Positions 53,662 to 63,806 are shown, counted from the stretch's first letter. The stretch: 64,000 nucleotides of DNA from Candidatus Woesearchaeota archaeon (GCA_018661705.1 JABJHR010000013.1:1-64000), one strand, 5' to 3'. The notes: generated by a model not told the origin, from the letters alone. Made by a program: numbers and translations.

Positions 53662-54303
53662 TCATCCGCCCCATCCAACAATATGTATCTCTTTAGTCTT
53701 GTATTGATCTTCAAGTATTCCTAATGTCTTTCTTAACAATTCTCTGTCTGTATCACGAAGCCCAGGAAGAGAAAGTATTCCCTCTTTTTGTGTTAATAAA
53801 TCAGTCACCATTGCATTACCTGCATCAGTAAATGTTTCACCACGTGGAAAACCACCGGTATCATGAGAAATCCCTAAATTTTTTGAACTCATATGCACGT
53901 AAGGATCATTTGATGGCTGGTACCTACCAAATTCAAATGCAACCACTGCACTATTATCTTCTTCACAGCCCGCATCCAATTGTTGTACTAAACTTCTAGC
54001 AACATAACCTAATTTAGCTGAGAAACTTTGCATAACTGATAATGGTGATGTTGGGAAAAAATAATTATTAAAACTAATCTTTGCATAAGGTGTTTCAAGA
54101 CCATAACTAAAAGCCTCGCCAATATCATCAGGAATTCTCTCTCTAAGAGAATCTGGTAATTCATCCATACTTTCTCTACCAAAAAATTTATGAGGAGGAT
54201 TTCTTCCAATTTCTCTCCAAACTAATGCTCCTAAATCTTCAAATGAAGCTGAGAATATATTACTTACTCTTACTTGTGGTTTTTCTGCTGGTTCTGACAT
54301 CAT
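53662..54303 (-). CDS. Unknown 213-residue protein linked to TGT
   Basis: I do not recognise it. It is a soluble mixed-fold protein with Gly/Pro-rich loops and two acidic/Cys segments (DAGCEEDNS). No signal peptide. GAGGTG lies just upstream of the paired ATG codons (54303, 54300); the second has better spacing. It follows the TGT stop by 9 nt, so it is probably in the same transcript, but a link to queuosine is only positional. Confidence 0.7.
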   Translation of the reverse strand: MMSEPAEKPQVRVSNIFSASFEDLGALVWREIGRNPPHKFFGRESMDELPDSLRERIPDDIGEAFSYGLETPYAKISFNNYFFPTSPLSVMQSFSAKLGYVARSLVQQLDAGCEEDNSAVVAFEFGRYQPSNDPYVHMSSKNLGISHDTGGFPRGETFTDAGNAMVTDLLTQKEGILSLPGLRDTDRELLRKTLGILEDQYKTKEIHIVGWGG

Positions 54304-54312
54304 TTCACCTCA

Positions 54313-55599
<1,287 letters not shown>

Positions 55600-55690
55600 T
55601 CACCAACAATGGCGCGCTGATGAGCCAAAGGCGAATAGGATTTTTGAGCGAAGTGAAAAAGTCCGTGAGCGCTGCCATTATTGTTGGTGA
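55600..55690 (+). repeat. Family A structured element, copy A6
   Basis: TCACCAACA..ATGGC pairs with GCCAT..TGTTGGTGA; inside are GCGCT.ATG/CGT.AGCGC with one G.G mismatch, a bulged T, small arm GCC-aaa-GGC (reversed pairs relative to A3/A5), conserved GAATAGG, and a longer terminal arm. It sits between the divergent TGT and QueH genes. Confidence 0.75.
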
Positions 55691-55742
55691 TGTTATTTAT
55701 TTAACAGGAAAATTTAAATAAACATCAAATAAACTAAAAGAT

Positions 55743-56285
55743 ATGAAAAAACTACTATTACACACATGTTGTGCTTGCTGTTCTACTGAAGTAATTGAAA
55801 GATTAAAGAAAGAGTATGATATTACCTTGTTTTTTTCTAATTCAAACATTTATCCAATTGAAGAATATGAAAAAAGGTTAGAAGAAGCAAAAAAGATTGC
55901 AGAGATTATGGAATTAGACTTAGTTGAGGATGAATATTTAAGTTTAGAATGGGAAATGTTTGTTGGTGGTTTAGAAAATTATAAAAAAATGCCAGAAGGT
56001 GGTAGAAGATGTGAACTTTGTTTTAAATTTAACTTAACAAGAACTGCAAAGTTTGCAAAAGACTTTAAATTTGATTTGTTTACAACAACACTTACTATTT
56101 CTCCACACAAAGATCATGAAATGATTAATAAGATCGGAGAGAAAATCAGCAAAAGATATAATGTAAATTTTTTAAAAAGTAATTTTAAAGAAAACAATGG
56201 ATTTAATAAATCATTAGAACATTCTAAGAAACATAAACTGTATCGGCAGAATTATTGCGGCTGTAAATATAGTAAAAGAAAATAA
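55743..56285 (+). CDS. queH: Epoxyqueuosine reductase QueH
   Basis: 180 residues (QueH/DUF208). Conserved Cys clusters are HTCCACCSTE at the start, RRCELCFKFN near residue 95, and YCGCK near the C-terminus, which bind the iron-sulfur/metal centre. QueH reduces epoxyqueuosine to queuosine as the last step of queuosine synthesis. Together with YhhQ and the bacterial-type TGT it indicates a queuosine pathway. QueA, which makes epoxyqueuosine, is not in the window. A leaderless or weak-RBS start at 55743 is likely. Confidence 0.95.
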   Translation: MKKLLLHTCCACCSTEVIERLKKEYDITLFFSNSNIYPIEEYEKRLEEAKKIAEIMELDLVEDEYLSLEWEMFVGGLENYKKMPEGGRRCELCFKFNLTRTAKFAKDFKFDLFTTTLTISPHKDHEMINKIGEKISKRYNVNFLKSNFKENNGFNKSLEHSKKHKLYRQNYCGCKYSKRK

Positions 56286-56298
56286 TTATTCTAAACGA

Positions 56299-57315
56299 TT
56301 AATGCGCAGGAATTGATTCATAAATTCCATGATCTTTTCTACCAGCTTTGGAATCTCCAAGTTTAATCTTTGCGTTTCCCCTCGTCAAATAAGCATCTTT
56401 ACAATATTCATTTAATCTTAAAGCTCTATTGGCAGCAACGATTGCTTTTTGATAATTACCGCATTTAAATTCTGCGTATGCTTGAAGTTCATTATATTTA
56501 TATGATTCTGGACAAAATAAAACAGCTGTTTTAAAATCATTTAACGCACCAAGAAAGTTTCCTAATTCTGTTCTTGTAATGCCTCGATTAACATAGTGAA
56601 TTGTTTCACTAGTTTCTAATCTTATTAAAGCACTGTAATCTTTTTCTGCAGATGCAAATTGTTTATTTTGAACAAGCAAAGAAACTCTGTCTAATAATGC
56701 AATTTTAAACTCAGGCCAAATATTTAATGCAGCAGAATGATAATCTAATGCTTTTTTATCATAAGTTTTTGCTTCAAATTGTTTTGCTTTTGCGTTGAAA
56801 GCAATTGCAGCTAAATAAATTAAAGAGAATGATTTATCACCTGCATAAGCAGAAGAAGCAAACCCATTTCCACTTGTATTCTCAACATTTACAATTCTTC
56901 TATTACGTCTTAATCTAGTAAGAACATGATCTTTTGCTAAAACAATCTCTGATCTAATATGAGATCTTTCTAATAAAACAGCATACAAAGAAGTTAAACC
57001 AATACAATTTCCTGATTTTTGTCCAGCTAACTCTGCATCAACAACATCTGTTAACGAAGTATTTGAATTGTATCTATCTGGATTATTCATCCACAAGAAT
57101 TCATGCAAAGAAAAAGCAATCTCTAATTCATTTAACACAGCAGGAGTTCTTTTAGTTAGGAAATTCTTAAATGCACTATGCATATTACCAATCTTGGATT
57201 TGTAAGCACTCATTTGTAACTGTGTTTCTAACCCAGATGCAACTAATAACGCATGCTCTAATGATCCTCTCTTATGCTTTCTTAAATCATTTATTGCTCC
57301 ATCTATTGAAATCAT
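56299..57315 (-). CDS. Transglutaminase-like (SirB1-type) protein with TPR repeats
   Basis: Residues about 60-190 form a SirB1/transglutaminase-like domain with the Cys in GNCIGLTSLYAVLLE and the His in AKDHVLTRL, followed by VNVENTSG, in which Asn/Glu would be the third residue. From about 200 on there are at least three TPR motifs (SAEKDYSALIRL, GNFLGALNDFKTAV, GNYQKAIVAANRALRLNE), which bind other proteins. No signal peptide. It has its own promoter with TATA TCTATATAACT. SirB1-type proteins are poorly characterised; the partner is unknown. Confidence 0.85.
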   Translation of the reverse strand: MISIDGAINDLRKHKRGSLEHALLVASGLETQLQMSAYKSKIGNMHSAFKNFLTKRTPAVLNELEIAFSLHEFLWMNNPDRYNSNTSLTDVVDAELAGQKSGNCIGLTSLYAVLLERSHIRSEIVLAKDHVLTRLRRNRRIVNVENTSGNGFASSAYAGDKSFSLIYLAAIAFNAKAKQFEAKTYDKKALDYHSAALNIWPEFKIALLDRVSLLVQNKQFASAEKDYSALIRLETSETIHYVNRGITRTELGNFLGALNDFKTAVLFCPESYKYNELQAYAEFKCGNYQKAIVAANRALRLNEYCKDAYLTRGNAKIKLGDSKAGRKDHGIYESIPAH

Positions 57316-57436
57316 ACAGTAAAATAGTAGTTATATAGATATAAAGAAGCGCTGTATGGAGAAGGACAACGAAAAGAACCTAAGCACAAAGAGTTTGGCA
57401 AATAGAAAAAATAAAAACCAATTATTACACACATAA

Positions 57437-57504
57437 TGGAACATGCGTTCCAAACCAGTATAAAAAGATGGAATAAACAGTACATATTTCCATTATTTAT
57501 GGAA
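57437..57504. promoter_or_regulatory. Two palindromes upstream of the small membrane gene
   Basis: TGGAAC-ATGC-GTTCCA (57437-57452) and TTCCAT-tattt-ATGGAA (57488-57504). TATA-like ATATACATATAAAG follows at about 57503. They may be operators for the small gene and the AsnA-like gene. The rest of 57316-57550 is A+T-rich without coding character. Confidence 0.45.
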
Positions 57505-57550
57505 TATACATATAAAGAAGCTTGTCCATATAGTATTATGGGTGAGACAA

Positions 57551-57655
57551 ATGGAAAGTGCAAGTTTAGAATATGAAATAAGAAAACCAATAATTAAGAT
57601 TAGGCCACTGCACCTAGCAATTGCAGCAATTGTGTTAATAATCTATTTATTATAA
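57551..57655 (+). CDS. 34-residue predicted membrane peptide
   Basis: ATG 57551 with GGTGAG 5-10 nt upstream opens a 34-codon frame: a charged N-terminus (ESASLEYEIRKP) and a C-terminal hydrophobic run (LAIAAIVLIIYLL). It ends 10 nt before the next gene, whose GGTGA site follows its stop. Position, ribosome site and the single hydrophobic segment support a real small protein, but length alone prevents certainty. Confidence 0.55.
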   Translation: MESASLEYEIRKPIIKIRPLHLAIAAIVLIIYLL

Positions 57656-57665
57656 GGGTGAAAAA

Positions 57666-58613
57666 ATGAAAACAATGTTAAAAATAGAAAAACCAATCCA
57701 CAAGATAGCAGATAAAATTAGTAGCAAAGAAATGGATGCAATACTTAGGATACAATCATGTGCATTAAAGGCAATTCATGATTTTATGTACTCTAGAGAA
57801 ATTTTGCAGCTAATGCCTGTAATGTTATCTACAATTACAGACCCATTATGCCATAGTGTATATGATGCAAAGATAAAATACATGGAACAAGAGCTAATGT
57901 TAACAAAAAGTATGATTTTGCATAAACAAATGGCATTAATGTCTGATAGTAGAAAAGCGATTTACATTATTAGTCCAAACATAAGGCTAGAGAAAGAGGA
58001 ATGTAAAGATAGTGGGAGACACCTAATAGAGTTTTCACAAGTTGACTTTGAATTCAAAGATGTGAAAAAAGAATTCATTAAAGATTTCATGGAAGACTTA
58101 TTTATTAGTGTAATCTCGCGGGTTAAAGAGGATTGCAAAAAAGAGTTAGAAGCATTAGGTAGAGATTTAGTAATTCCAACTAAACCTTTTGCAAGGATCT
58201 CTACAAAAGATGCAATTAGATTAGGAGAAGAGTTTGAAACTATCCTATCAGAAAAAGCAACAGAACCATTTTGGTTATTAGACCATGAAAGAGAATTTTA
58301 TGATAAAGAACATGAAGAAAAATCTAAAGTTTATCTAAACTATGATCTTGTTTATCCAGAAGGTTTTGGTGAAGCACTTTCAGGAGGAGAAAGAGAGCAC
58401 GAACATGAAAAAATCATTGAAAGAATGATCAGATCAGGAACAAAACCAGAACACTATACAGAATATCTAGAATTAGCAAAACATGGAAAACTTCCTAAAA
58501 CAGCAGGAGGAGGTTTTGGAGTAGAAAGATTACTAAGATTCCTTACTGGGAAAAAAGATATTGCAGATGTTTGTTTGTTTGCAAAGAAACCAGGGATGAA
58601 AGTTTTAATTTAG
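57666..58613 (+). CDS. AspRS/AsnRS-like asparagine synthetase homologue (AS-AR type)
   Basis: 315 residues forming only the class II aminoacyl-tRNA synthetase catalytic core: MILHKQMALM and RHLIEFSQVDFEF (motif 2 region) match AspRS/AsnRS, and GGGFGVERLLRFLTG is motif 3. The N-terminal anticodon-binding domain is absent. In Pyrococcus a protein of this type makes asparagine from aspartate, so the same is likely here. HKQMALMSDSRKAIYII matches the archaeal paralogue rather than bacterial AsnA. It follows a small membrane peptide gene and precedes family C and B blocks. Confidence 0.85.
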   Translation: MKTMLKIEKPIHKIADKISSKEMDAILRIQSCALKAIHDFMYSREILQLMPVMLSTITDPLCHSVYDAKIKYMEQELMLTKSMILHKQMALMSDSRKAIYIISPNIRLEKEECKDSGRHLIEFSQVDFEFKDVKKEFIKDFMEDLFISVISRVKEDCKKELEALGRDLVIPTKPFARISTKDAIRLGEEFETILSEKATEPFWLLDHEREFYDKEHEEKSKVYLNYDLVYPEGFGEALSGGEREHEHEKIIERMIRSGTKPEHYTEYLELAKHGKLPKTAGGGFGVERLLRFLTGKKDIADVCLFAKKPGMKVLI

Positions 58614-58681
58614 ATTTTGAATAATAATGTGTTAGGAAAAAAAAGAGAAGGATTTAAAAAAAAGGGGGAAATAAAAAAAAG

Positions 58682-58731
58682 AATCCTAACGAAAAATAGC
58701 ATTCGCAATTGTTTAAGAGTATTACACTGCA
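58682..58731 (+). repeat. Family C block, copy C3
   Basis: AATCCTAACGAAAAATAGC then ATTCGCAATTGTTTAAGAG. It matches C2 at 27081 and C1 at 18581. Unlike those loci, no family A element follows here; a B block does. Confidence 0.65.
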
Positions 58732-58743
58732 TGTCACATTACA

Positions 58744-58782
58744 ACACTAGGTCCGAAGGACATGTCGCTCACGAAACTTTTT
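58744..58782 (+). repeat. Family B block, copy B4
   Basis: ACACTAGGTCCGAAGGACATG then TCGCTCACGAAACTTTTTT. The hairpin GTCC-GAA-GGAC is perfect. It has the same relation to the convergent gene's 3' end as B1-B3. Confidence 0.65.
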
Positions 58783-58802
58783 TAATAACAACATTAAAAG
58801 AA

Positions 58803-59585
58803 TTAATCACTTTCCATTCTTTCAAATGAATAACTACCATCATACTTTTCTATTTCTTTTTCAACATACTTTGTAACTTGATCTAGAATTTTCTCTGCAG
58901 TTTTATATTCTTCTGCTTTAACATCTAATTTATATGCGCCTGCTCCTAATGATCTAATTGAAGCATTCTCTGATAAAGCAAGAGCGCCACCTAAAACAGT
59001 TTTAATAACTTCAACACCATCACTTTTATAGGTGCTAATAAAGATTTTACCAGACAGCATTACTTCTGGTGGTTTTATTCTTTGTCTGATTAGTTCATTA
59101 AGTTGTTTAGCTAACTCTGGTTTAATTCCTAATTTTTCTAAAGATAAATCAGCAACAACAACTTGCTCAAAACATTCATACAAAGAAGCATATTTTTCAA
59201 ATATAATTGAAGTAAGTTCATCATATAACTTTCTAAACTCTAATTTCTTTTCTTTTGCAATAAACTCTACAATTTTCTCAGACATTTGTTCATGCTTGAC
59301 TAAACTTAATTTTTTTCTTCTTTGCCCATCGTTAACTCTCCTCAAACTAACATCAATAAGATTTCTATCTTTGTTTACTTTTAAGATAACACAAATAATA
59401 ATCTTACCTTCTTTAACATAATCTCTAATGTTTCTAATTCTTCCTGGAGAAACTTCACTAATGTGCAACATTGCTCTTAAATCATACTCATCCAAATTAA
59501 CAAAAACAGAATTGTAATGTACAGTCTTAACAGTACAAATTACTAATTCACCGTCATTTGGATAACCTGATTTTCTGTAAAACAT
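58803..59585 (-). CDS. Translation initiation factor aIF2, alpha subunit
   Basis: 260 residues. The N-terminal S1 domain (VICTVKTVHYNSVFVNLDEY, AMLHISEVSPGRIRNIRDYVKEG, IDVSLRRV) is followed by the helical and C-terminal alpha/beta domains typical of aIF2-alpha. The subunit forms part of the heterotrimer that brings Met-tRNAi to the ribosome. It follows the S27e gene, the usual archaeal order. A fold-back repeat (D4) separates the two. Confidence 0.95.
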   Translation of the reverse strand: MFYRKSGYPNDGELVICTVKTVHYNSVFVNLDEYDLRAMLHISEVSPGRIRNIRDYVKEGKIIICVILKVNKDRNLIDVSLRRVNDGQRRKKLSLVKHEQMSEKIVEFIAKEKKLEFRKLYDELTSIIFEKYASLYECFEQVVVADLSLEKLGIKPELAKQLNELIRQRIKPPEVMLSGKIFISTYKSDGVEVIKTVLGGALALSENASIRSLGAGAYKLDVKAEEYKTAEKILDQVTKYVEKEIEKYDGSYSFERMESD

Positions 59586-59592
59586 TTTTATA

Positions 59593-59687
59593 GTGTGTAG
59601 TAAGTAGTTTTAAGTATGAAGTGGGTTATAAGTTAATTAGTTTGAAGTAAACTTATAACTTACAACTTAAAACTTATTACTTTAGTC
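59593..59687. repeat. Family D A+T-rich fold-back, copy D4
   Basis: AGTAAGTAGTTTTAAGTATG pairs with ..TACAACTTAAAACTTATTACT, and GTTATAAGTTAA with ..AACTTATAAC. It lies in the ~95 nt between S27e and aIF2-alpha and would fold in their transcript. Confidence 0.7.
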
Positions 59688-59867
59688 TAATACCTCTAAA
59701 ATTCTTGCTCTGATTTTGCTTTTTCCACCAGTTGGTCCAACTAATGGTTTACTACAAACCAAGCATTTTACTAATGTTGAACTTTTTCCGAATGTAATTT
59801 GTTCATTTTTACATTTAGGACATCTGATTTTGATAAATTTACTTGTTGGTTCTTTTGGTTCATACAT
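59682..59867 (-). CDS. rps27e: Small ribosomal subunit protein eS27 (S27e)
   Basis: 61 residues with the S27e zinc ribbon CPKC(x)..CLVC and the typical SKFIKIRCPKCKNEQITFG start. ATG 59867 is used because GGAGGT lies 8 nt upstream; an upstream start at 59882 would add five residues not found in the family. The predicted transcript has a ~95-nt leader. It is the first gene of the S27e/aIF2-alpha operon. Confidence 0.95.
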   Translation of the reverse strand: MYEPKEPTSKFIKIRCPKCKNEQITFGKSSTLVKCLVCSKPLVGPTGGKSKIRARILEVLD

Positions 59868-59995
59868 GATTATGACCTCCATATGTTAAAAGACGTTAGT
59901 TTTGGACGATTCTGGGTCTTATAGAGCCCGAAATGCCCCTAAAATCTCTCCCAGCTTTAGCTGGTTATTATGCTTGAAATAGATGAGGATTTATA
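59868..59995 (-). promoter_or_regulatory. Promoter and structured leader of the S27e operon
   Basis: TATA CATTTATAAATCC at about 59982-59995 would start transcription near 59965. The leader then begins with CCAGC-taaa-GCTGG (59951-59964) and contains G/C-rich stretches near 59913-59930. A long structured leader is unusual here because most genes are leaderless. Confidence 0.5.
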
Positions 59996-60063
59996 AATGT
60001 TTAGTCTGATTATGTGTAAAATCTTGTTATTTAATGGAATTAATAGATTTTAAGAAGTAAATA

Positions 60064-61716
60064 CTAAAGATCTTTCCAAACCTTTTGGACAACATGTTCA
60101 GAATGTCCTTCTTTTGAAATACAAGGTGTTATTTTGTAAGTTGGTTGGCCATTTCTTAATAATGTCATAAGATATTGACCAATTCCTTCTTCTTTAAATT
60201 TTTCAATTAAATTAGAATTATGTGTTATAACAAGAGTATTAATTAATTTTTCATAAAACTTCATCAAAGCTTTATATCCTATTTCAGTTTGTTCATCAAA
60301 TGTTGTTCCACCAACAATTTCATCAAGAATATTTAAACTTCTAGAAGTAGATTCATCATAAGCAGCTTTAACTTGTTTAAGTTCTTCTTCTAATCTCCCA
60401 CCATCATAATTTGCACCACCAATTAATGGAACCCTAATTCTAATTTTATCTGCAATTCCAATATTTGCATAACCTGCTTGAACATAACCACCAATTTGCC
60501 CCATAATTTGGTTGCGAGCAATTGTTAAAGACAAAGTTGTTTTCCCATTACTGTTTGGACCTGATAGAAATGTTAGTCTATCTTTTCCTAATATAACATC
60601 ATTTTCCTTACAATATTCATTCTTAACAGACATTGCTGGATCTCTTAAATCAGTTGCCTCAAAATAATGTTGTTCTGCATCTGTTATTACAGGTAATATT
60701 TTTTTATCATTAGATCTTTTTGAATGTTCATAAAAAGACATGAATTCATCTAATTGTCCTGTTGATTCAAATAAATCGGATGTTGCTTGATCACGAGATA
60801 CAGTTCCAAGTAAAGCACCATAACCATTTGAACTAATCAGTCTTTTAATCCAAGCAGCAAGATTTGAAAGCATTGCAACTCCTGATCTTGGAATCATAAT
60901 ATTAAAAGTAGATTCATCAATACCAAATCCTGAAAGATCAAGAGGAGTATATTTAGTAAGAGCATATAAACCAACCAGACCTAAAGTTGTAAGAGCAAAA
61001 GCACAATTTCCAGGAGTTACACCAGTAGGTCTCATTTTCCAACCAAGAGTTAAGAAACTAATTTTATCTTTTGTTACTACATCTCCCATTACATTGTAAA
61101 CAGGTTCAGTTAACAAAGTATGAGCCCTTGAATCAGCAAATTGTTTTAATGATTCAACAAGATGTTTTCCATATTTAGATTCAGGCATTGGAATTTTTTC
61201 TGCAGCTTCAAGTAATTCAGGAATCGCTTGTTTTAATTTCTTAAAAGAGTCCATAACATTAGGTCCTGTTTCAAAATAAGAATTAAATGCTTTTACCATA
61301 TTTGCTTCATGTCTTTTAAAAACTGATAAATAATCTTGAACAGCTGTTCTTAATTCTTCATTTTCAGCAATTTCTGTTAGTGCTTCTTGTTTTGCTAGAA
61401 TAAATTCTAAATCTTGTGGTGGTTTAATCATTGATCTGAACAAAAAACCACTGCCGGTTCTTGTTGTTGTGAAATCCATGTCATCATGAAACTCACTTAA
61501 TTTTAGAAGTTTGTAAGTATCAAAATCAACAAACAGATCTTTAACATCAGTAAAAGCTCTGCCATAATCATCAGAATAAGTTTTGCCAAAAACATCTCTT
61601 TTAAGATTTAATTTTGGATTTCCCCTTCTACAATGAGCATAAGAAAAAAAATGATCATTATTAATAATACCTAACATAGGCTTATATGTTTCTGCAAGAG
61701 TAGTTTCTATAGACAT
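60064..61716 (-). CDS. MutS-family DNA-binding ATPase homologue
   Basis: 550 residues. The C-terminal ~190 are a MutS ATPase domain: Walker A GPNSNGKTT (near 385-394), Walker B LNILDEIVGGTT, and signature TSRSLNILDEI. The N-terminal region has hydrophobic stretches (FALTTLGLVGLYAL) and no mismatch-binding Phe-x-Glu motif, so it is not classical MutS. The lever/clamp helices match MutS/MSH generally; homologues in DPANN are of unknown role. ATG 61716 is chosen over a TTG 3 nt upstream; TATA ATCTTTAAAA lies ~29 nt upstream. Recombination or structure-specific DNA binding is plausible. Confidence 0.88.
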   Translation of the reverse strand: MSIETTLAETYKPMLGIINNDHFFSYAHCRRGNPKLNLKRDVFGKTYSDDYGRAFTDVKDLFVDFDTYKLLKLSEFHDDMDFTTTRTGSGFLFRSMIKPPQDLEFILAKQEALTEIAENEELRTAVQDYLSVFKRHEANMVKAFNSYFETGPNVMDSFKKLKQAIPELLEAAEKIPMPESKYGKHLVESLKQFADSRAHTLLTEPVYNVMGDVVTKDKISFLTLGWKMRPTGVTPGNCAFALTTLGLVGLYALTKYTPLDLSGFGIDESTFNIMIPRSGVAMLSNLAAWIKRLISSNGYGALLGTVSRDQATSDLFESTGQLDEFMSFYEHSKRSNDKKILPVITDAEQHYFEATDLRDPAMSVKNEYCKENDVILGKDRLTFLSGPNSNGKTTLSLTIARNQIMGQIGGYVQAGYANIGIADKIRIRVPLIGGANYDGGRLEEELKQVKAAYDESTSRSLNILDEIVGGTTFDEQTEIGYKALMKFYEKLINTLVITHNSNLIEKFKEEGIGQYLMTLLRNGQPTYKITPCISKEGHSEHVVQKVWKDL

Positions 61717-61740
61717 CAATATACAGTATTTTACTAGGGT

Positions 61741-61750
61741 TTTTAAAGAT
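61741..61750 (-). promoter_or_regulatory. TATA box of the MutS-like gene
   Basis: Minus-strand ATCTTTAAAA centred about 29 nt upstream of ATG 61716, consistent with a leaderless transcript. Confidence 0.55.
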
Positions 61751-61835
61751 TATGGTGTATTTAGGCATTATTCTTCGAATATTCTCCGATTTATTCTCAA
61801 TAAACTTTATTAAGATCAAAATATTGAGAATAGAT

Positions 61836-62954
61836 ATGAAAATATTTAGAAAATTAGTGTTAATTGCTATAATAATAGGTGTTGTGTACTTTTTGAAAGG
61901 AAACATGGGAATTACTGGGATGACTATTATGGATGTTCAAGATATAGTCAAAGATAAAATAGAAGATAAAGTTGTTGTTCAAGAAGATATTCCATTGCCT
62001 GTTGTTTTTTTCTGTCCAAAATATAATTGTGAAGCTGTAATGGTTGATCTGATTAAGAATGCTAAAAAATCGGCACATTGTGCTTTATTTGATTTAGATT
62101 TATATGAATTAATTTCTATGTTTGATGAAAGAAGTGAAGAAATAGATGTAAAAATAGTTGTTGATAATGATAATTATGAAGAAATTGAAGAAAGCTATGG
62201 CAAAGAATTAGAATTTGTTAAAATTGATAATGGAAATCAATTAAGCCATAACAAATTTTGTATAATTGATGGAAAAGTTGTATCAACAGGATCATTTAAT
62301 CCAACTTTTAATGGAAACGAAAAAAATAATAACAATTTAGTTGTAATTGAATCTGATTATTTATCTGAAAACTACGAAGATGAATTTGAAGAGTTATGGA
62401 AAGGATACTTTGGAAGAAGTAATAAAGATAAACAAAAGAAAGTTAAATATCCAAAAATAGAAGGAGATGAGATAATTATTGAAAACTATTTCTGTCCAGA
62501 AGATGATTGTGAAGGACATGTCCTTGATGTTTTAAAAAATGCAGAAGAAAGTGTAAAGTTCATGGTGTTTAGTTTTACTTCTGATCCAATTGGAGAAAAA
62601 TTAGTAGAGATGCATGAAAATGGCATAATTGTTGAAGGAGTTTTAGAGAAAAAACAAAACACTAACAAATATTCAGAGTACCATAGATTAATAGAAGCAG
62701 GTGTTGATGTAATTTATGATAATAATAAGTATAACATGCACCATAAAAATGGTTTACAAACACATTACCCTAAATCTGGTTTACTCCATCACAAAGTTTT
62801 CATTATTGATGATCACATAGTCATTACTGGTAGCTACAATCCGACAGCATCAGGCACTGAAAAGAATGATGAAAACATTCTAATCATTTATAGTGATGAT
62901 GTTGCTGCTGAGTTTGTTGATGAGTATGATCTTATTATGAGTAGGAATAAATAA
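61836..62954 (+). CDS. Phospholipase D-superfamily protein with two HKD motifs
   Basis: 373 residues. An N-terminal hydrophobic segment (KLVLIAIIIGVVYFLKG) anchors or exports it. Two HxK(x)4D motifs are present: SHNKFCIID (His138, Lys140, Asp145) and HHKVFIID (His318, Lys320, Asp325), each followed by ITG/STGS(F/Y)NPT. Two active sites in one chain form a complete PLD enzyme, as in nucleases (Nuc) or phosphatidyl transferases. Paired Cys occur in FCPKYNCEA and FCPEDDCEG. ATG 61836 is preferred to a start at 61752. A fragment of a second PLD lies at the right edge of the window. Confidence 0.88.
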   Translation: MKIFRKLVLIAIIIGVVYFLKGNMGITGMTIMDVQDIVKDKIEDKVVVQEDIPLPVVFFCPKYNCEAVMVDLIKNAKKSAHCALFDLDLYELISMFDERSEEIDVKIVVDNDNYEEIEESYGKELEFVKIDNGNQLSHNKFCIIDGKVVSTGSFNPTFNGNEKNNNNLVVIESDYLSENYEDEFEELWKGYFGRSNKDKQKKVKYPKIEGDEIIIENYFCPEDDCEGHVLDVLKNAEESVKFMVFSFTSDPIGEKLVEMHENGIIVEGVLEKKQNTNKYSEYHRLIEAGVDVIYDNNKYNMHHKNGLQTHYPKSGLLHHKVFIIDDHIVITGSYNPTASGTEKNDENILIIYSDDVAAEFVDEYDLIMSRNK

Positions 62955-62966
62955 AAAAGAAAAAAA

Positions 62967-63806
62967 TTAATAATTCTCATCATAAAGGTTAAAACCTGTA
63001 GGGGTTTCATCAATACATCTTTTTACAGCCCCTAATGTTTTAGGTAGAGGAGATGACAACCATTCATTAGAGTTTTGTACTTTTTCATTAGGACACATGG
63101 AAGCAAAAGAGGCAGTCCCTAAACCAGAAGACCCTGGAAAATATTCCTCATTAACAGTTTGAATATAGGAAAATTTAGTTTTTCCTAGTAAACCTTCTGA
63201 AATAAAAGTGATGCTTTTGGTGATAGGAACTCCCATATACACTTCTACACAATAATCTATTTGTTGAGCTAGATTTTGGTAAGTATCAAATGTATCAAAA
63301 TCACTATAACCCAGTTCAATTAACCTATCTACACAATCACTATCTCCTAAATTATGACCAACAGGAACAAGTTCTCTGCATTCACCACTTACACAACTAT
63401 ATCCTTCCTTACATGGTTTGTTAATATAAGTAGCACTTCCATCTCTTTTACATATTCCTTCTCTTTGAACTTCATATAATTTTCCAGAATCATCTTCAAA
63501 AAAGTCACAGAAGTCAGAAAAGATCGCAACTGAATCACCGTCTAAGTAGGATAATGCATAACCTTCATGATAAACATCATTACCATCTCTATCTTTACAA
63601 GTTTTTACTTGATTAGCAGGTAAGGCTCTTTTAGAAACCACTCCCCTTGCTTCACCAGCTAAATCACCACCCTCACTAACAACTAATTCACCTTCACTAA
63701 CACTCGTTGTTCCGCCATTATTAACCATTAATACAACACCAACAACAGCTACAATTGCAACAATTGCTAACAAATACATAGAATACATATTTTCTTTTTT
63801 TGCCAT
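62967..63806 (-). CDS. Signal-anchored Cys-rich surface protein
   Basis: 279 residues: a short Lys-rich start, one hydrophobic segment (LLAIVAIVAVVGVVLMV, about 12-28), a Gly/Ser linker, then ~230 residues with about twelve Cys in CKxRDG, DFCDFF, GICKRDG, PCKEGYSCVSGECR patterns. Such type II anchored DPANN surface proteins are common; the Cys pairs should form disulfides outside the cell. A GGTGAT site precedes ATG 63806. No enzyme domain is seen. Confidence 0.8.
   Translation of the reverse strand: MAKKENMYSMYLLAIVAIVAVVGVVLMVNNGGTTSVSEGELVVSEGGDLAGEARGVVSKRALPANQVKTCKDRDGNDVYHEGYALSYLDGDSVAIFSDFCDFFEDDSGKLYEVQREGICKRDGSATYINKPCKEGYSCVSGECRELVPVGHNLGDSDCVDRLIELGYSDFDTFDTYQNLAQQIDYCVEVYMGVPITKSITFISEGLLGKTKFSYIQTVNEEYFPGSSGLGTASFASMCPNEKVQNSNEWLSSPLPKTLGAVKRCIDETPTGFNLYDENY

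Noticed and set aside
55600-55690. Hammerhead ribozyme in family A (CTGATGA, stem, GAA in copy A6)
   Set aside because: The supposed core is base-paired in all copies (CNGRYG with CGTCNG covaries) and the GAA is followed by TAGG instead of the stem III closing pair and cleavage triplet. The match is probably accidental, but self-cleavage could be tested.
58617-58829. 70-codon open frame as a gene
   Set aside because: It overlaps family C and B blocks, is Lys/Arg-rich low complexity and has no ribosome site or conservation sign.
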